64,000 nt of DNA, from NCBI RefSeq assembly GCF_963422355.1, contig NC_085098.1, positions 5,714,265-5,778,264 of the forward strand, read 5' to 3'. Positions 24,979 through 38,805 of this stretch are shown piece after piece (position 1 is the first letter of the stretch; every line of letters begins with the position of its first letter). Both the position numbers and the translations under genes were made by a program. This DNA is from Corticium candelabrum. Its lineage: Eukaryota; Porifera; Homoscleromorpha; Homosclerophorida; Plakinidae. The notes beneath the pieces were generated by a model that saw only the letters and a program-made list of their open reading frames with translations, made no database searches and had not been told where the DNA came from.

Positions 24979-25721
24979 CATATCAAAACTGAGTGACTGT
25001 CAGTCTCCCGGCCGTGTAGGACCTTCTCCTTTAGCACAGAGTACTACAGGTCAAGGCAACTTTTTTGAACCCAAGAAATTGTTGTACTAGCTCTACGTCT
25101 GTTTTAATCCATGCTTTGGCGTAATGCTTCAGTCTGAGGCTATATTGCTGTACTCTCACAAGACTGTGTTATATGAAATAAATTGATATGTACTTCGTCT
25201 TCTGATGCTTGTACAGTGTATACAACAAATCTTAGTGTGACAGATTAGAGCATGTAATGATCGTTTTTAATACGTTTCTTAGCACGTTTCTTAGCATTAC
25301 AAGAAACGTTAATACCAATTTATTTTTCTTTCTGGGCAACTTATCGGATGATTGTTATCTTGTTCTGAACACATTTTCCACTGGAATTTACACCAAGCAG
25401 ATGTCATGCACCCAAACAACAAGGGGTTATGATGTTTGCTTTCATAGATGGAACAGTACACAGCAACTTGCTTAATTAACTCACTTGCCTAACATTCCAT
25501 TTTATCAATCTTTTCATGTCCATCTCATTTCATACTTGCTCAACTACAACGTAATGGCGTGACTAAACAAACAGAAGAACAGCTTTCATTAATTAGCTAG
25601 CCTCACTACAAACAGCAGCAAGTACAGTATGCAATCATCTACGCTTCAAGTAGCATGTCATTAATAGTGACTCTAAAAGCTATGCCAAACATCTCATGTC
25701 AGCAGGTATTTAGTTGTTTCT
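24979..25721. other. Convergent 3' region between ANKLE2 and adhesion gene A
   Basis: 743 bp between the two stop codons. It holds an ANKLE2 poly(A) signal (AATAAA, 25177-25182, about 200 bp past its stop) and, on the minus strand, a possible AATAAA at 25319-25324 for gene A. No other gene is seen. Confidence 0.5.
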
Positions 25722-28700
25722 TTATGAACATGAAGGAGGTTCTGCTGGAACAGAAACTACTGTTTGAAGTCCCTAAAAACAGAACAAGTGGTACTGATAC
25801 AAATAGGCACTACAACCTCTCTAATTGCGCTCTACCTTCCAAAATGCGATGTTTGTGCACATGTCTGGATTCTGCACAAAAAAGATCTGGTCGCCAACTG
25901 AACTGATTGGTGTATCACCACTTATAGATTGCTGCGCCTCTGTTAGAGGTTTGAGGTTTTGTAATTGTATGTTACCGACCACAACAAAGCCATTTCCGAT
26001 TTCCTGTAGCCTTTCTAGACCTGTTACAGTTGTAAGAGCCTGAATACACAAAAACTTGCTACATTATTTTTCGTCAGCGATAATAAAGTAAACTTGATCT
26101 AACATTATTGGTCTGCAGCCTGAATTCACCTCCTATGGTAATCAGTGAGTTCAGTCCCATGAGATTTGGAAGTTCGTTGTTTCCTATGACGTGCAAGTTT
26201 CCATCTATTTTTGTAAGATCTGCCATTCCCATCACTCCAGCAGATAGCGAATTATCTTCCAACACAACATTTCCTAAAATAGAAAGTTGTCCAATGTTAA
26301 CATTTCTACAAAGCAAGTTCATTGGAACTAAATATTTAGTGTACCTGCTATTGCTGAAATGCCCTTGAGACCAAGAACATCTTTCAGAAAACCACAGGTC
26401 TGGATCATGACTTGCCCAGGGAGTTGGATTCTATGTCCATCTCTTCGTTTTCGTTTTCTATTAGTGGTTTCATTTCTGAGGTCACTTGTTGTTTCTAGAT
26501 CTGGATTGTTGGTTAGCATTAAACCATCAAATGATTGAAGGTTGTTCAATCCATATAGAGATGTCAAGCGTGTATTTGAAATCTCCAGTTCTCCTTCGAT
26601 TGCCTATAGATGAACAAACCATGAATAGCAATGAAACTGTCTTCAAGGAAAGTGATTTACCTGCAAGAGTTTCAACGAAGAAAGAGAATTGATGTCACAA
26701 AATCGTGTATTTTCACATATAATTCTGAAACTGCACTCTATTCTAGAAATACTGGAATATTTGCTCAGTTCAGCTCGGTCTGTGATTACTATCTCATCCA
26801 TATTTTGGCATTTAACAGTAGCTTCCAGTGACACAGTGGCAGTTGCTGGCACACCATCAACATTATTGAGGTTTGTAATTGTAACCTCTATTGTTCTAAA
26901 TTTAGCACAGTACTTAATTCAGTGTGTTTGTTGTTAGTGCAGTGTTTCACTTACCTGTCTTGGAGCAGGCTTTCACTAGTCATCTGCAATACATCTGTCA
27001 TCAATGAATGTTTGTATTTGACTGATTTTAGTGCATCAGAGTAGAGACCCTGGACTGCAACTCCACTCAAAGTTAGAGTGTGAGTGCTGGAATCATATGA
27101 TTTCTGATACACAGCTTAGTTACTATTTTAACACAAATTACAATCCAAAATATTGTGTACTGTACCGATATCCCTGATGGTGGAGAGGCATCGAGCATCT
27201 CATTGGTTCCATCAACTGGATTAGTGATTTGGATTGTGATCTTGTTCAAGGAGACGCTACTCTGTACCACACCACTTACACCAGATTCTACTAATGCTAC
27301 TTCTGGTGGATCACTTTCTGACAAGGTTACAGCGACATCAATACCGGCCTACAGAAAACAATGATGTTATAGTGCAATATGCAACATAAGGGTGACAGAA
27401 ATACTTCTGCTCCATTCAAGTCTACTACTGGACTGGTTATTTCTTCAACAGTAATTGTAACTTCCTGGTCTGCAGTCAATCCGCCGGTGACATCATTGTC
27501 GCTGGCTCGTACTGTGATCGTTGTTATACCAACCGAGACAGCTGTATTTACCTGAATAATACCCGTTGCAGCTTCTATTTTGTATGATCCAGCATTTCCT
27601 TCAATACTGTATGTAATTGATCCAGCTGCACTGCTTTCTGTTGGACATTTGTCTGAGTCAGTTGCTGTGATGGTCATGACAACATCATTAGGCATGAAGG
27701 TTTCCGATATGACTGGAGGAGTGAAGGGTTGAAACACGGGTGCATGTTCGTTCACATTTGTTATTGTTATCTCTACAGTAGCTGTTGCTGGAAGACCACC
27801 CTCATCAGTGGCAATTACTTGGAATGTGTAGGAACACTGGCTTTCGTAGTCCAGATCTCCCACTACTGTGATTTCACCTGTATTGCCAGTTTGCTGAACA
27901 CCAAATACATTTGTTCCAGAAATGTTAAACGTAAATTCAGCGTTGACTCCAATGTCCCCATCAGAAGCAGACAATCCTACATTGATGTTGCCACTCGCAC
28001 CTTCTTGTATGATTCCACTGTAAGATGATGATGAAAACTGTGGAGTCTGGTCATTTATGTCATTTACAGTAACTGTGACTGTGATTGTGACTGGACTTGA
28101 CTGTATGCTAAATGTGATGGTAAGCGTATACTCATCTTTAGTTTCTCTATCTAGAACTGCAGTCGTAGTGATTTGTGAGCTTGTGTCGATTGCAAATGGA
28201 GCAGATAGAGGATCGGTGATTGTATATGTTGTTTGAGGGAAATCTGGATCTGTGATTATTTTTCCAACTGGTGTACCAGAATTCTGTTCTTCGTCTACAG
28301 TAAAATCAAAGACTGAGTTTGGTGACAGAATGACAATGGTGACTGTCGCAGGTTGAGAGCATGTGGGCAATGTAGAGTCTGCCAGTGCGACATTTAATGT
28401 GTGAGATGTGAACTGGCTGCTTGATAGGCTAGAAGCAACAATCACATTGTTTTCACTGATACCAAACAGTCCATCATCGTTTCCACTAGTGATTGCCAGC
28501 TGAAACACAGTAGAAGTATCAGCATCACTGATTGCCAGAGTGATTACGTTTGAGCTGACAGCTGTAGTAGATGGTATTGTCTTTGTGTGTGTTGTTCCAT
28601 CAGAAAATGTAGGACAATTATCATTTTCGTCTGTAACCGCAATAGAGACAGATGTGCTAGCAGTGAAATTACCATCATTTGCCTGTACAGTCAGTGTATA

Positions 28701-31700
28701 TGTTTCTTCATTCTCATAGTCTATAGTAGCACCAGTTGTTGTGATTACACCCGTATTTGCAGCAATAGTGAATACTCCACCAGTGTTGCCATTAATGATA
28801 GAATAAGTAAGAGCATCACCATCAGCATCTTGAGCTGTTACTGTTACCACAGATACACCATTGCCAGAATTCTCTTTCACTGTGCCAGAGGGAGTAGGTG
28901 ATGGAAATGTTGGTGGATTATCATTTGTTGCGTCGACTACAATAGTAGCCTCTGCTTCATTGCTGTCAAATTTGCCATCATTTATTGTTACTTGAGCTGT
29001 GCGTGTTCCTTGAGTGGGATTGACAGCATCATTCGCATATCGCAGAGTCTCTATGAATGCTTCTGTTTGAGATAAAGTTTTAGGGTTTGTAAATGTGAAT
29101 TTGAATGTGGTTGGTGTCGGCTTGGTGAGAGAATTGTCTGTTTGATCCGTTTGTATCTCTTCTTCTGAGCCATCTTGAGTACCCAACAACAGTACTGAAA
29201 CTGAGTGTATTAATGTATTGATGTCCTCATCAGTTGCTTGAACCCTACCACTTGCTGCAATGGGGACCTCACCACCTCCTTCATTAAACTTTGTACTGTA
29301 ACCAGTACCGGGTAAGTCAGAATTTAGATCTAGAATGGGTTCATTGTCATTTACAAAAACAAATGTAACCGAAAGTGATTCAATAGGACTCCAGTGGATG
29401 CCATCAAACACTCTGTATGTTACTGTTCTGGGATCAGGACCAGGCTCATCAGCACTGTTTATGTACTCAACACCCTTCAATACATCCCCATAGTTGGCTT
29501 CTCCATCAATAGTGAGAGTACCAGTAGTGTCATCAAATGTTGCTGTTGGTGATGTGAATCCAGTTAGAGTAAGAGACTCACTGGATATTCTTTCAGGCAG
29601 TGAAACTTCTGCTTTGGTCACAATTGCACCACAGTCAGTGTCATCAATTGTTACAGATGAGCTAGCTAGTATAAGTGGCTGCTGTGTGCTTCCTCCTTCA
29701 TTGAATTCTGCTGTATCCTGTGATATGGTAAGGGTAGGTGGGTTGTCATTTTGCACTAGAAGACGCACATAGACATTCTGTGGAGGTTCAGAAACAGCCT
29801 TTCCATCATTGACTGTTAGAGACAACATGCGATCTGCATTGTCTGGATTGGTGGCAGTGTTTTCATACGTCAATGTTCTAAATGGAAAATAAGGTTATGA
29901 AATTTACTCTCGTTCGTTTACTGTACATGGCACAGGAATGACAACTTACAGTAGCAATTCTTCATAGTCAGCCTTGGATCTGCGTGTGGTGTCACTACTG
30001 CTGCTGATAGTCAGGGTCAGAGAATTAAGTTCGTAGAAGTAGTCTGTTTCAAAATGAGATACACTGCCCGCAAAGCCCAAGCATTCTGCTAAAATGTTAT
30101 TGTCTGTTCCTCTAGCACAATCATTTAAGTCTTCTGGTAGTGTTGATGTATCACCAGGCCCTCCACCATTGCATGTCTTCTAAATAATTAATTCTAAATG
30201 TTACAAAGTTTTGTGTGGTCAATCTGGTGACTTACTGTTGAAGCATTGACTGTTAACACAATTTTGACATTATCCAACGTGTCATCATCTACATCTGTGA
30301 TATTCACTTGAGAATAAATTAAGACTGGACTTCCTCCCTCTTGGAATCGTGGGTTGGCACTTTCAACTGTAACTGTTGGAGGATCATTTAGTGGCTCTAC
30401 ATCAATTGTAATCTCCTCAGTATTACCAGGACGCACTAAGTCAAATGCCACGAGAGTGACCATTCTGACATCATGGCGACGAACTGCATTACTGATGAAT
30501 TGGACATCAATAAGCATACTGCGAATTTGGTCTTCAGTTGCCTGTGATACACCTTCAGATTGCATTGTTAACTTGTATGTAAAATTACCTACTACTTCCC
30601 AGCCAGATGGAAGCAAATTGTTAGCAGGAGCTATCAAATGGTCTACAAGCATTCCATTCTCCATAGCAGGATTGGTGATGGTAATGACCACTTGTTTGAA
30701 AAACTTTACGTCTCCCAGCTCAATGTTAAACCCACTGTCTTGTAAGAGTAGAAGTTTAATTACAGGATTTCGTACAAAGTAGTCAAATGAGGTCCTGAAA
30801 ATAGAGATACAACAGTAATTGAACTATAATGTAACATGAACGCAATCCAACTTACTCTCCTAATGTGATGGTTGGTCCCAATGGAACACGATCCATGGAC
30901 AGAATAGCTGATGCCGTTTCAGTTCTAGTACCATCAGAAGCTCGTACTGTCAACTCCCTTGATGTCTCGAATGGTTTTCTGGCAACATTCCTGTACTTCA
31001 CCTTCCTGAGTACCATTTGGAAGTCACTTGGAGGCACAACAGCAGTTGGTAATGGTGTCACCATATATGTTATCTCAAAGTCGTTACTTGTGTTATGAAC
31101 TTGCAATGCAGTGCCACTCAAGTCAAATTCCAACCATTCTTCATTAGTTTCCAGGTCACCAGCCTCTGTCATGATGATATAAAGATATTCCATCGATTGC
31201 ATAGTATCACAATCATCCAAAGCAGCACGCTCAAAGAGAACAAGAGGTTGTGGATTCGTATTCTCTACCCCAAAGAATTGGTATGTTAGCTCCAATGGAT
31301 CTTGACTTGTGGTAGGATCAAGATCAATTGTTGGTGGATCATTGTCGGGATCAATGGATATATATGTATAGACTGGTTCGTTATGAGCCCCACAATCGTC
31401 TATGAAGTCAAATTTTAGTAAAACAGATAATGATGGTGGGCAAGGATTTGGATTGCTATAGTGAACTTTCTTTAGTATGTTCTCATACACTTGAAGTGTA
31501 GCTTCTCCTTCAAAACTCAACTGACCATTTTCGTAACTTATTGTCACTCCTTGGTAGCTATTCATTGCACTGCCATCAGCACCAAGAACTTGAAGAGAAT
31601 CCTGCCAATGAGACTGAAAGCCCACAACAGTGATGGTTCCTCTTACTAATTTTTGTGCATCTACATCAGACAGATGTATGCTAGTTGAGTTGACTACTTT

Positions 31701-34700
31701 GACAGGAATTTTGTCCAATTCAGAGAAAGTAGTGCTGTAGTTTGTGTTTGGTTCATCAAGCAGGAGCACAAGTGGATCACAGATGAAATCTATGTGCACT
31801 TGTGCTTCTGATATTTCGCTTGACTTATCATCTGCATCTTGAACTTGGAACTGAATTTTAAACATGGATGCACTCGGTTCATCTGCACTGTTCCAATATG
31901 TAGCTGTACCAAGAACATTTTCATAAACACTACTTGATGCACTATTGGTTAGTGTGACCATATGTGTGTCTTGACCAGAAATTCCCAGTAAACCTTGAGC
32001 GTCAACATGAATATGGTGCTCTGCACCGCCACCCTCTACTGTTATAGTAGCTGTCTTTATGTTTGTGTTTGGTAGAACATCAATGTCAGTAATTTTTAAG
32101 CCATTGGAAAGAGGAGCAGGATTTGTACTTTCTTCCCTGAATGTAGTTGAGAACCCAGTTCCAGCCATAGTATTGTCAAGGTCCACAACGAAAGGATTGT
32201 CATTGATCAATTCTACTGTGAGAATAAATGTGTGTTCTGTCTGTGGAGGCTCATTAGTAGATTCAACATTGCTGGCAAACTAGAACACATTGATGAATAC
32301 AAATTATGCATATAGTGGTATGTGTTTGTCATCTGTCTGTTTTAAAAGCTGTCTTTGTTGAGTGCTTGCTTGTTTGTCTGTCATTTGGTTTGTCTGTCTA
32401 TCTGCTGATATTGATATGTTGTCTCTGTTGCAATGTACACAATAACATTTGTTTGGACTTACTAATTTACAATTACCTTTTTATCATATCTCGCTTGTTT
32501 TACCACTAGTTGGTGTTCATGCAAACACATAGATTTATGTAAGGGTCGTACAGTACTCACCTGGAAAACAATTTCACGATCTCCACCTGTAGGCTCACCA
32601 ACTGGGACTGGACTACTTGCAATATTTGAGTAATAGATGGAATCAATTACTTCATCGAATAGCTCAATTGGTGCTCCATTTATCTGGTCAATGGCTTCAA
32701 TCCGGAATCCATCATCATCAGCTCCAACGGTGATGGCATTTTCACGTTCTACAATAGTATTATCAAACTTCAAGTCTTCTTTTTCTTCATCTTGTTTGTT
32801 TCTCAGAGTGACAGACATCCAAATAATATTGCGATCTTTCGGTGTACTGTCAGCATCAGTTAACATGGCAGGTCCCAACATGACATCGAGTCCATTTTCT
32901 GTATATGTGAAACTTGATTCACGAAGCTGAAGTAGGGGTTCCTGGTCATTCCTTGGCATAATTGATACATTGACGTGGATAATGTTGCTAAACTTTTCAC
33001 CATCGCCTGCTCGAATCTACTCAATCATTGTAAACAAATATCTAACGTAATGAACTCAAGACTACATACCGAAATGTCCCGCGTGATGAGAGTTGGCTCA
33101 TCTTTTGTATTTTGGTACGTCACGGTTCGAGCCAATTTCTATAAACACGGATGATGCCAATTACACTTTACAATAACACAGCATAGTGTTCATCTTCACC
33201 TGGTAGTCTCTTGTTTCTGCAACTCCCTCCAATACCAAAACTACAAGATCACCTTGTATTTCCAACCTATGTTCGATACCCAACTCTTGTGCCAATATCT
33301 GATATCACCAAATATGCTAGAATTTGTACTTATTGCACATCAATAATATTTGCAGCTAGCTTACCTCGTCTACTGCCATTATTTCATGACCATCATCATA
33401 GCTGTGAACTTGAAATTGAAGTTCTTTGAGAATACTGGTGTTGCAGCGCTCGTCGGGGTCGCTTAGTTCAATGTCAGGTGCAAAGTTTACTCCTGTGCCA
33501 TCTTCCTTGAACATAAATGACACTAATGTGGCAGAAACAACTGGCGGATGATCGTTGATGAACTCTATCCTGACGGTTGTTCTTGCACTTCCACTGTTCC
33601 TAAAATACATTTTTTATTTCTAAATACATTTTACGTGTTCCTAAAGGCTATTTGTTAAATTGATCAACATCATAGTTGTGAGTGGTGATAAAACCGTCGT
33701 CTAGCTCAATCAATACAGATTTTGAAGCCTCACTTGTTCAAGCAATTGTGGAATCACCAAAATGTGATTTCTACAAGCTTGGCTCAATTTTGTACAGATT
33801 TGCAATGTTATATGCCAAAAGCTGTGTGCAATCTTACTCACTGTTATTTATGCCCTAATCTTCAGAATCATTGGTAGTAATTCTCAATTACTGTTAATTA
33901 ATGCACGTGCATCAACAGTTGAAAACTTCATTGATTGTTCAAGTGTTTGCTATCTAATGCAGTTAACAGTTCATATTTACATATTAAAAAAAAAGTTTTA
34001 TGACTGATAGCCAAAGCATTTGTTGGCGCGGTTGGTTGCTGCAATCACTGATAAAAACTATAAATGCACTGAAACTGTCATTAGAATTTTTCTCACAGTG
34101 ACTGCAATCAGACGATAAGACAGAGGTAACATGCAAGTGCATGATGACAGGACTGACTAGACAAGAATTTGACAAGATAATACAATTACATGAACTACTT
34201 TGTTTGTATGGAGAACAAGCTTCAATAAAATTGAATTAACAGCCAGTTCTGTTTTAGTGAGTGGCCTGCCCAGTGAAACAAAACTGCAGGCATGCCAGCA
34301 AAACAAAACTGCTAAACATTACTTTCCATCTGATGCCATAATGTAAATGATTCGACTGATTGGACAGCTGATGTTATCACGACTGTTGGAATACACCAGT
34401 GTTCGAAGCACTCGCTGATACTCAACTTTATCGCTTTTTCCTGTGATAACTAGTCGAGTGTAATCATTTAGTCCATTTTGGTGATAATATGACACCTGCA
34501 ACAGGCAACAGATAAAACTGAAGAAGTCAAAACTGTTTCATGGGCTTTCACAAACTTGCAGTGGTGTTTGTCTTGTGACGTTCTACACAAAGAAACTCAA
34601 ACAGTCGTTTAACATTTTGAAGATGTTTACAAGCATACCAAAGTCTCAAATGCAATGTCTGGGGACCAGTCTATCCTGTCCGGACAGACACCATCCTGGC

Positions 34701-37700
34701 AAATGGACACTGTGACATTAAATATGTAATCAACACTAAACAAATGATTGCAATTAATTAATTTGCACTTGAAGTAGATGGAAATTTTAAAAAGACATAC
34801 GGGTCGTTGTCTGGGTCGTCCAATAGAAGATTGGGAGTAATTTTTGTGGGTGTTCTTTCCTTTTCCTTGAACGGGTTGTCAGTTGATCCTGGCATAATCT
34901 ATTTGAAGGGGCTGTAGCTAAACTTTATGAAATATAGAGTATGGTCAAATTACCTCTGGCTTTCGATCATTTATGCCTTGGACTTCAACTTGGACAGTGT
35001 CATAGGACTGATGTATGCCATCATCAATTTCGAATCGAATGTTTCTTGAGTTTAAGTCTGGCTCATCATCAGCAGATCTGAATCTACAATCAAAGCATTC
35101 TTGTATAAATTTGCAAAGCACACATACAAAGCTACAATTAATTATTAGTGATGAGGAATGTCTGGTTTGCTCTAGGAACTTTTTCAACGTTCATATTTTG
35201 GTAGGGTGTAAGTAGAGTTATTATTCATATAGTCAGCCAGAAAAGGATAGAGTACATGCAATGATTGCCAAGTGTGATACTTTTACAACGCAACTGCTAT
35301 TTTTTTCCAAAAAAAAACAGTTAAAACATGCTACACTTGTAAATCTACAAGCACAGTTTGCACTAAATATCTTGATCAAGTAAGAATTGCTTCTCTAATT
35401 AATATTTGTTGTTTAGCCATTTGTGATGCATGCTTTTGCAATAAGATGCAGAAGAACTGTGAACCATCCTAACGTTCAGTCAAGGGTAAATGTCAACACT
35501 AAACCGTCCTTTAATTGAATTATAAATAAGGTGATTAGCTAATAACTACTAATTCTTTCTGCAATCCAATCTTGGCCACAAAAGAGCTCAAACTGTGGAA
35601 GTATACCAGCACATGTGCCCTGATACATCGTTGGTGATTTCTACATGTTTCCTGGATACTTGACTGGTAACTCTTCGTCATGGTTAATACATGCTCCTGT
35701 TTAATTAAATGCATTTGTTAAATGCACATCACTTGAAGAAGGCAACTTACCTAGCGTATGTACACAGCGATGCAATCACAGCTTTGTTTCAACTGATAGA
35801 GGCAACTATTGTAGACTGCTTACAATTGGACAAACCAACCGGTACAATTACAATTGTACAAGATTTCACAAACAGTTGACTTGCAAAGACAACCCCTGTA
35901 TTAGGTATCAATGCAACACTTTATAAAGTGATGCCATCTACCAACTTTTTATTGCAATAATTACGGTACTTGAAATTTTTTATATTTGAAAATTGCTTCA
36001 ACAATTGCTCTATTGCGTCTGTGCACTACTCTGGAATACTTACTTTGTTGTTAACAGAACTGTTCGGAATACACTCAACGGAGCAGGACCTTGAAGAACA
36101 ACTTCAGTCTTCCAGTTGCCTTGAGGAATAGTTATGGCACCATTGCTCTGAGTCACGTCAACGTGTACTTGATCAGTTGCAGCTCCACCCACAACTGTCA
36201 CCTGTGAATATGAACAAAACCAGAAGTGAGAACAAGCAGACTGGCAAAATAGGACAATGTATGGACATGCAGACAAACAACAGACAAATCAATAATACAA
36301 ACAAAACGATTTAGTAGCGTCCTGTTAGCTGACCGTTGCGCTTTCCATGAAAAACTCTGCATGGTCTAAATCTGTCATAACTAGATCACTGAGAACTGTA
36401 ACTGCATCTCCTTCTTCTATGTAAGGCTATAATCACAACACAGCAATTGCACTCCACAAGCACCAACAGTAGTGCTATCTATTCTTACCACTCCACTAGC
36501 TGTTGCATCCACTACTGGAGGATGGTTGTTGACTAGAATTACACCAACAGTGACACAGAAAGGAATACTTGAGTGTTTTCCGTCAAATGCCCCCAAACAC
36601 ACTCTATAATAAAGTATGAATCTTATGTATGTATGTATGTATGTATGTATGTATGTATGTATGTATGTATGTATGAAAGTTTGACTTAGTTATGAACAGC
36701 ACACATTAGTTCCGTATTAAGGAACCAGAGAAGGGTCGTACTGTGCTTCACTGTGCATGATCCTTCTGGGTTAGGTTCTGTTGTGCTTGCCTATCAGTAT
36801 GCACTCTGTTTAATACAATAGAACTAAACGAATGTTGTCTGCTGTGCTCTACTATGCAGTCTGTTGAATAATTTGCGAATAGTTAGACCAATACAGCACC
36901 TTTTGTGGACATGTTATACAGTAGTGCATTGTAGACTGCAGATGAAGTAGAGGTCTTGCTTGCTACCTATATAGTAGATGGTATGTATCTAGACGCAGAG
37001 TATGTACGTACAGACAATGTCAGAATTAATGTATGTGTACATGTACAAACAAGAATAGATTCAAAACATTCAACAAATCATGTACAAAACCTCCAAAGTC
37101 ACTTTTACATGATAAAAACAACAATCAGGTCTTCACGTGGATCCTAAGCACACTGGAGTGTCACAGAAATTTTTCATACACTTTCCGCTTTTCGCACCTA
37201 CTACAAATTTAGTCGGCTGAAGAGTAGTACAGAAAATTCGGAGATTGGTGTCACTTTGTAGAGCTCCAGGATTGTTAATTTATTTCGTCACTTGCTTGAG
37301 AATAGCAAGAATAAATTAATAAAAACCTTAGTTCTGTAGAGTTGCCAGTTAAGTCTCTACTGATTGATATCCATAAATTATCAAAATTACAATAAGATTG
37401 ATAACCTTAAATTATCAAATTGCAATAAGATTGATATCCATAAATTATCAAATTACAATAAACTCATTTCTTGAAATCGCATCGATATATCAAATCACCT
37501 TACAAACGATGATTGACGTTTATCGTTGATATGATCGTTAATTACATTAGACAGCTCCAAAACTGCTGTAAAATCAAATCAGACAGAACCGCAAAGGAAT
37601 ACCTTCAAAGCGATGTGTTTTGGAGGCACCGGAAAAGCTGTTAATCTTCCCTTTTGGGGGTTGTATAGTTAGGGCGTATGTATGTATGTACGGAAGTCAG

Positions 37701-37729
37701 TTTTAGATACATATTTAGAACGTGATATA

Positions 37730-37821
<92 letters not shown>

Positions 37822-38805
37822 CGACTGGGATGAAATCACGTACCTTCTAGGTTTGTCACTTGGCGTGTCCGCTGTATTGTCGAATGTAACTTTGTTTAAT
37901 ATTTTCTCGTACACGTGCGGCATATCTTCGCCCACAATCTCAAGCCCTACCAAACGCATCAAGTTTCTCGATCAACCGCACGTCGAACAGTCAAACGTTA
38001 CAATCTCACTTCGTGTGCTAGAGTCATAGGACTTGGTCAAGTGCGGATAGTCCGTGAGATCCACGTCAAGGACGAGATAGTGGATATCTGCTGGAAAAGG
38101 AGCCATATCGTGGACGACCACAACCGCCTTCTATAATGGAAAACCACCAAAGTGCTAGTTAATTAACCAGCTAAGAAAAGACGGGCGATATATAGAAATT
38201 AATTAGGAAAGAACGTCCGGAATGATTACCTAGAGAGTGTTGCATGTCACTCCGACCTACAGATGTATGGTACCAAATGGTACTGCATGCAACCGCATTG
38301 CCACTAGAGTGTACCTGCGTCATAGATCCGGTTCCAACGTCTTCATCTTTCAAGTAGAATCCCTTTCCCTCGATAACTTCTACAGGACCAGCAGCCTGAA
38401 AAGAAAACGTAATCAAAGTGACGTTACACTTGCAACTAGTTAGGGTACAAACCTCCGTCCAAGTGCCACACTTTCCAACGCATTGTTTGGGGCCAGGCCC
38501 TGTAGTTAGGAAAACGACAGGAAGCGATGAGGTTCAGTAGGAGTCGGACATCACGCGAACTTACCACGGCATGTTCCTCCTGCACAGTCCACGTGACAGC
38601 AAGTGTCCGTCGCTAAATCATTGTGGAAGCCTAGATTTCAGCATCGATCAACATTGCTACGCATGTACTAGAGAAAACGGCTCAAATACTAACTTGCACA
38701 GTCTATTCCATTAGGATTGATCAGATGAGAGTGGCCCGCCGCATCGTAAACGAGCAGAAGGCAAGAGACAAGTATAAAAGCGAGACGTAGTTTTACGTCC
38801 GCCAT
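25722..38805 (-). CDS. Secreted cadherin/receptor-L multidomain protein, copy A, 29 exons, 2761 aa
   Basis: Exons (minus): 38805-38694, 38630-38565, 38499-38453, 38395-38315, 38130-38010, 37946-37844, 36603-36464, 36416-36334, 36201-36044, 35083-34954, 34898-34801, 34735-34639, 34582-34556, 34495-34323, 33599-33365, 33298-33200, 33138-33070, 33016-32561, 32279-30856, 30794-30236, 30179-29950, 29877-27405, 27348-27166, 27103-26955, 26895-26661, 26603-26345, 26327-26104, 26039-25836, 25772-25722. All phases close (8286 bp). Order: signal peptide (LRLAFILVSCLLLVYDAAG), Cys-rich part (about 35-75), many repeats of the type YxNxLxxVxYxNxxDxP...VxDG...NDxPP, about five cadherin repeats (about 1820-2320; TDENDN, VNDINDQ), then receptor-L-like repeats (about 2438-2745), ending PPSCS. 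No membrane segment seen, so probably an extracellular matrix or adhesion protein. The family is not recognised as a named gene. The 47-bp intron 36417-36463 is the weakest junction. Confidence 0.8.
36624..36675. repeat. (ATGT)n microsatellite, copy A
   Basis: Thirteen or so ATGT units in the copy A intron 36604-37843. The homologous site in copy B (58709-58742) carries an inserted SINE. Confidence 0.85.
37364..37452. repeat. Short tandem repeat, about 37 bp x 2-3, copy A only
   Basis: Repeated unit GATTGATATCCATAAATTAT followed by CAAATTACAATAA, with small changes. Copy B retains only one partial unit (about 59737-59760) and then jumps to the sequence beyond the microsatellite. Confidence 0.7.
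37732..37820. repeat. Compound (GT)n(AT)n microsatellite, copy A only
   Basis: GT run (about 37732-37773) followed by AT run (about 37774-37819), close to the donor of exon 6. Absent at the homologous position in copy B (about 59768-59782). Confidence 0.9.

Noticed and set aside
27729-28901. Antisense open frames (27729-28028, 28587-28901) also present in copy B
   Set aside because: They lie opposite the large cadherin exon and are conserved only because the sense exon is.
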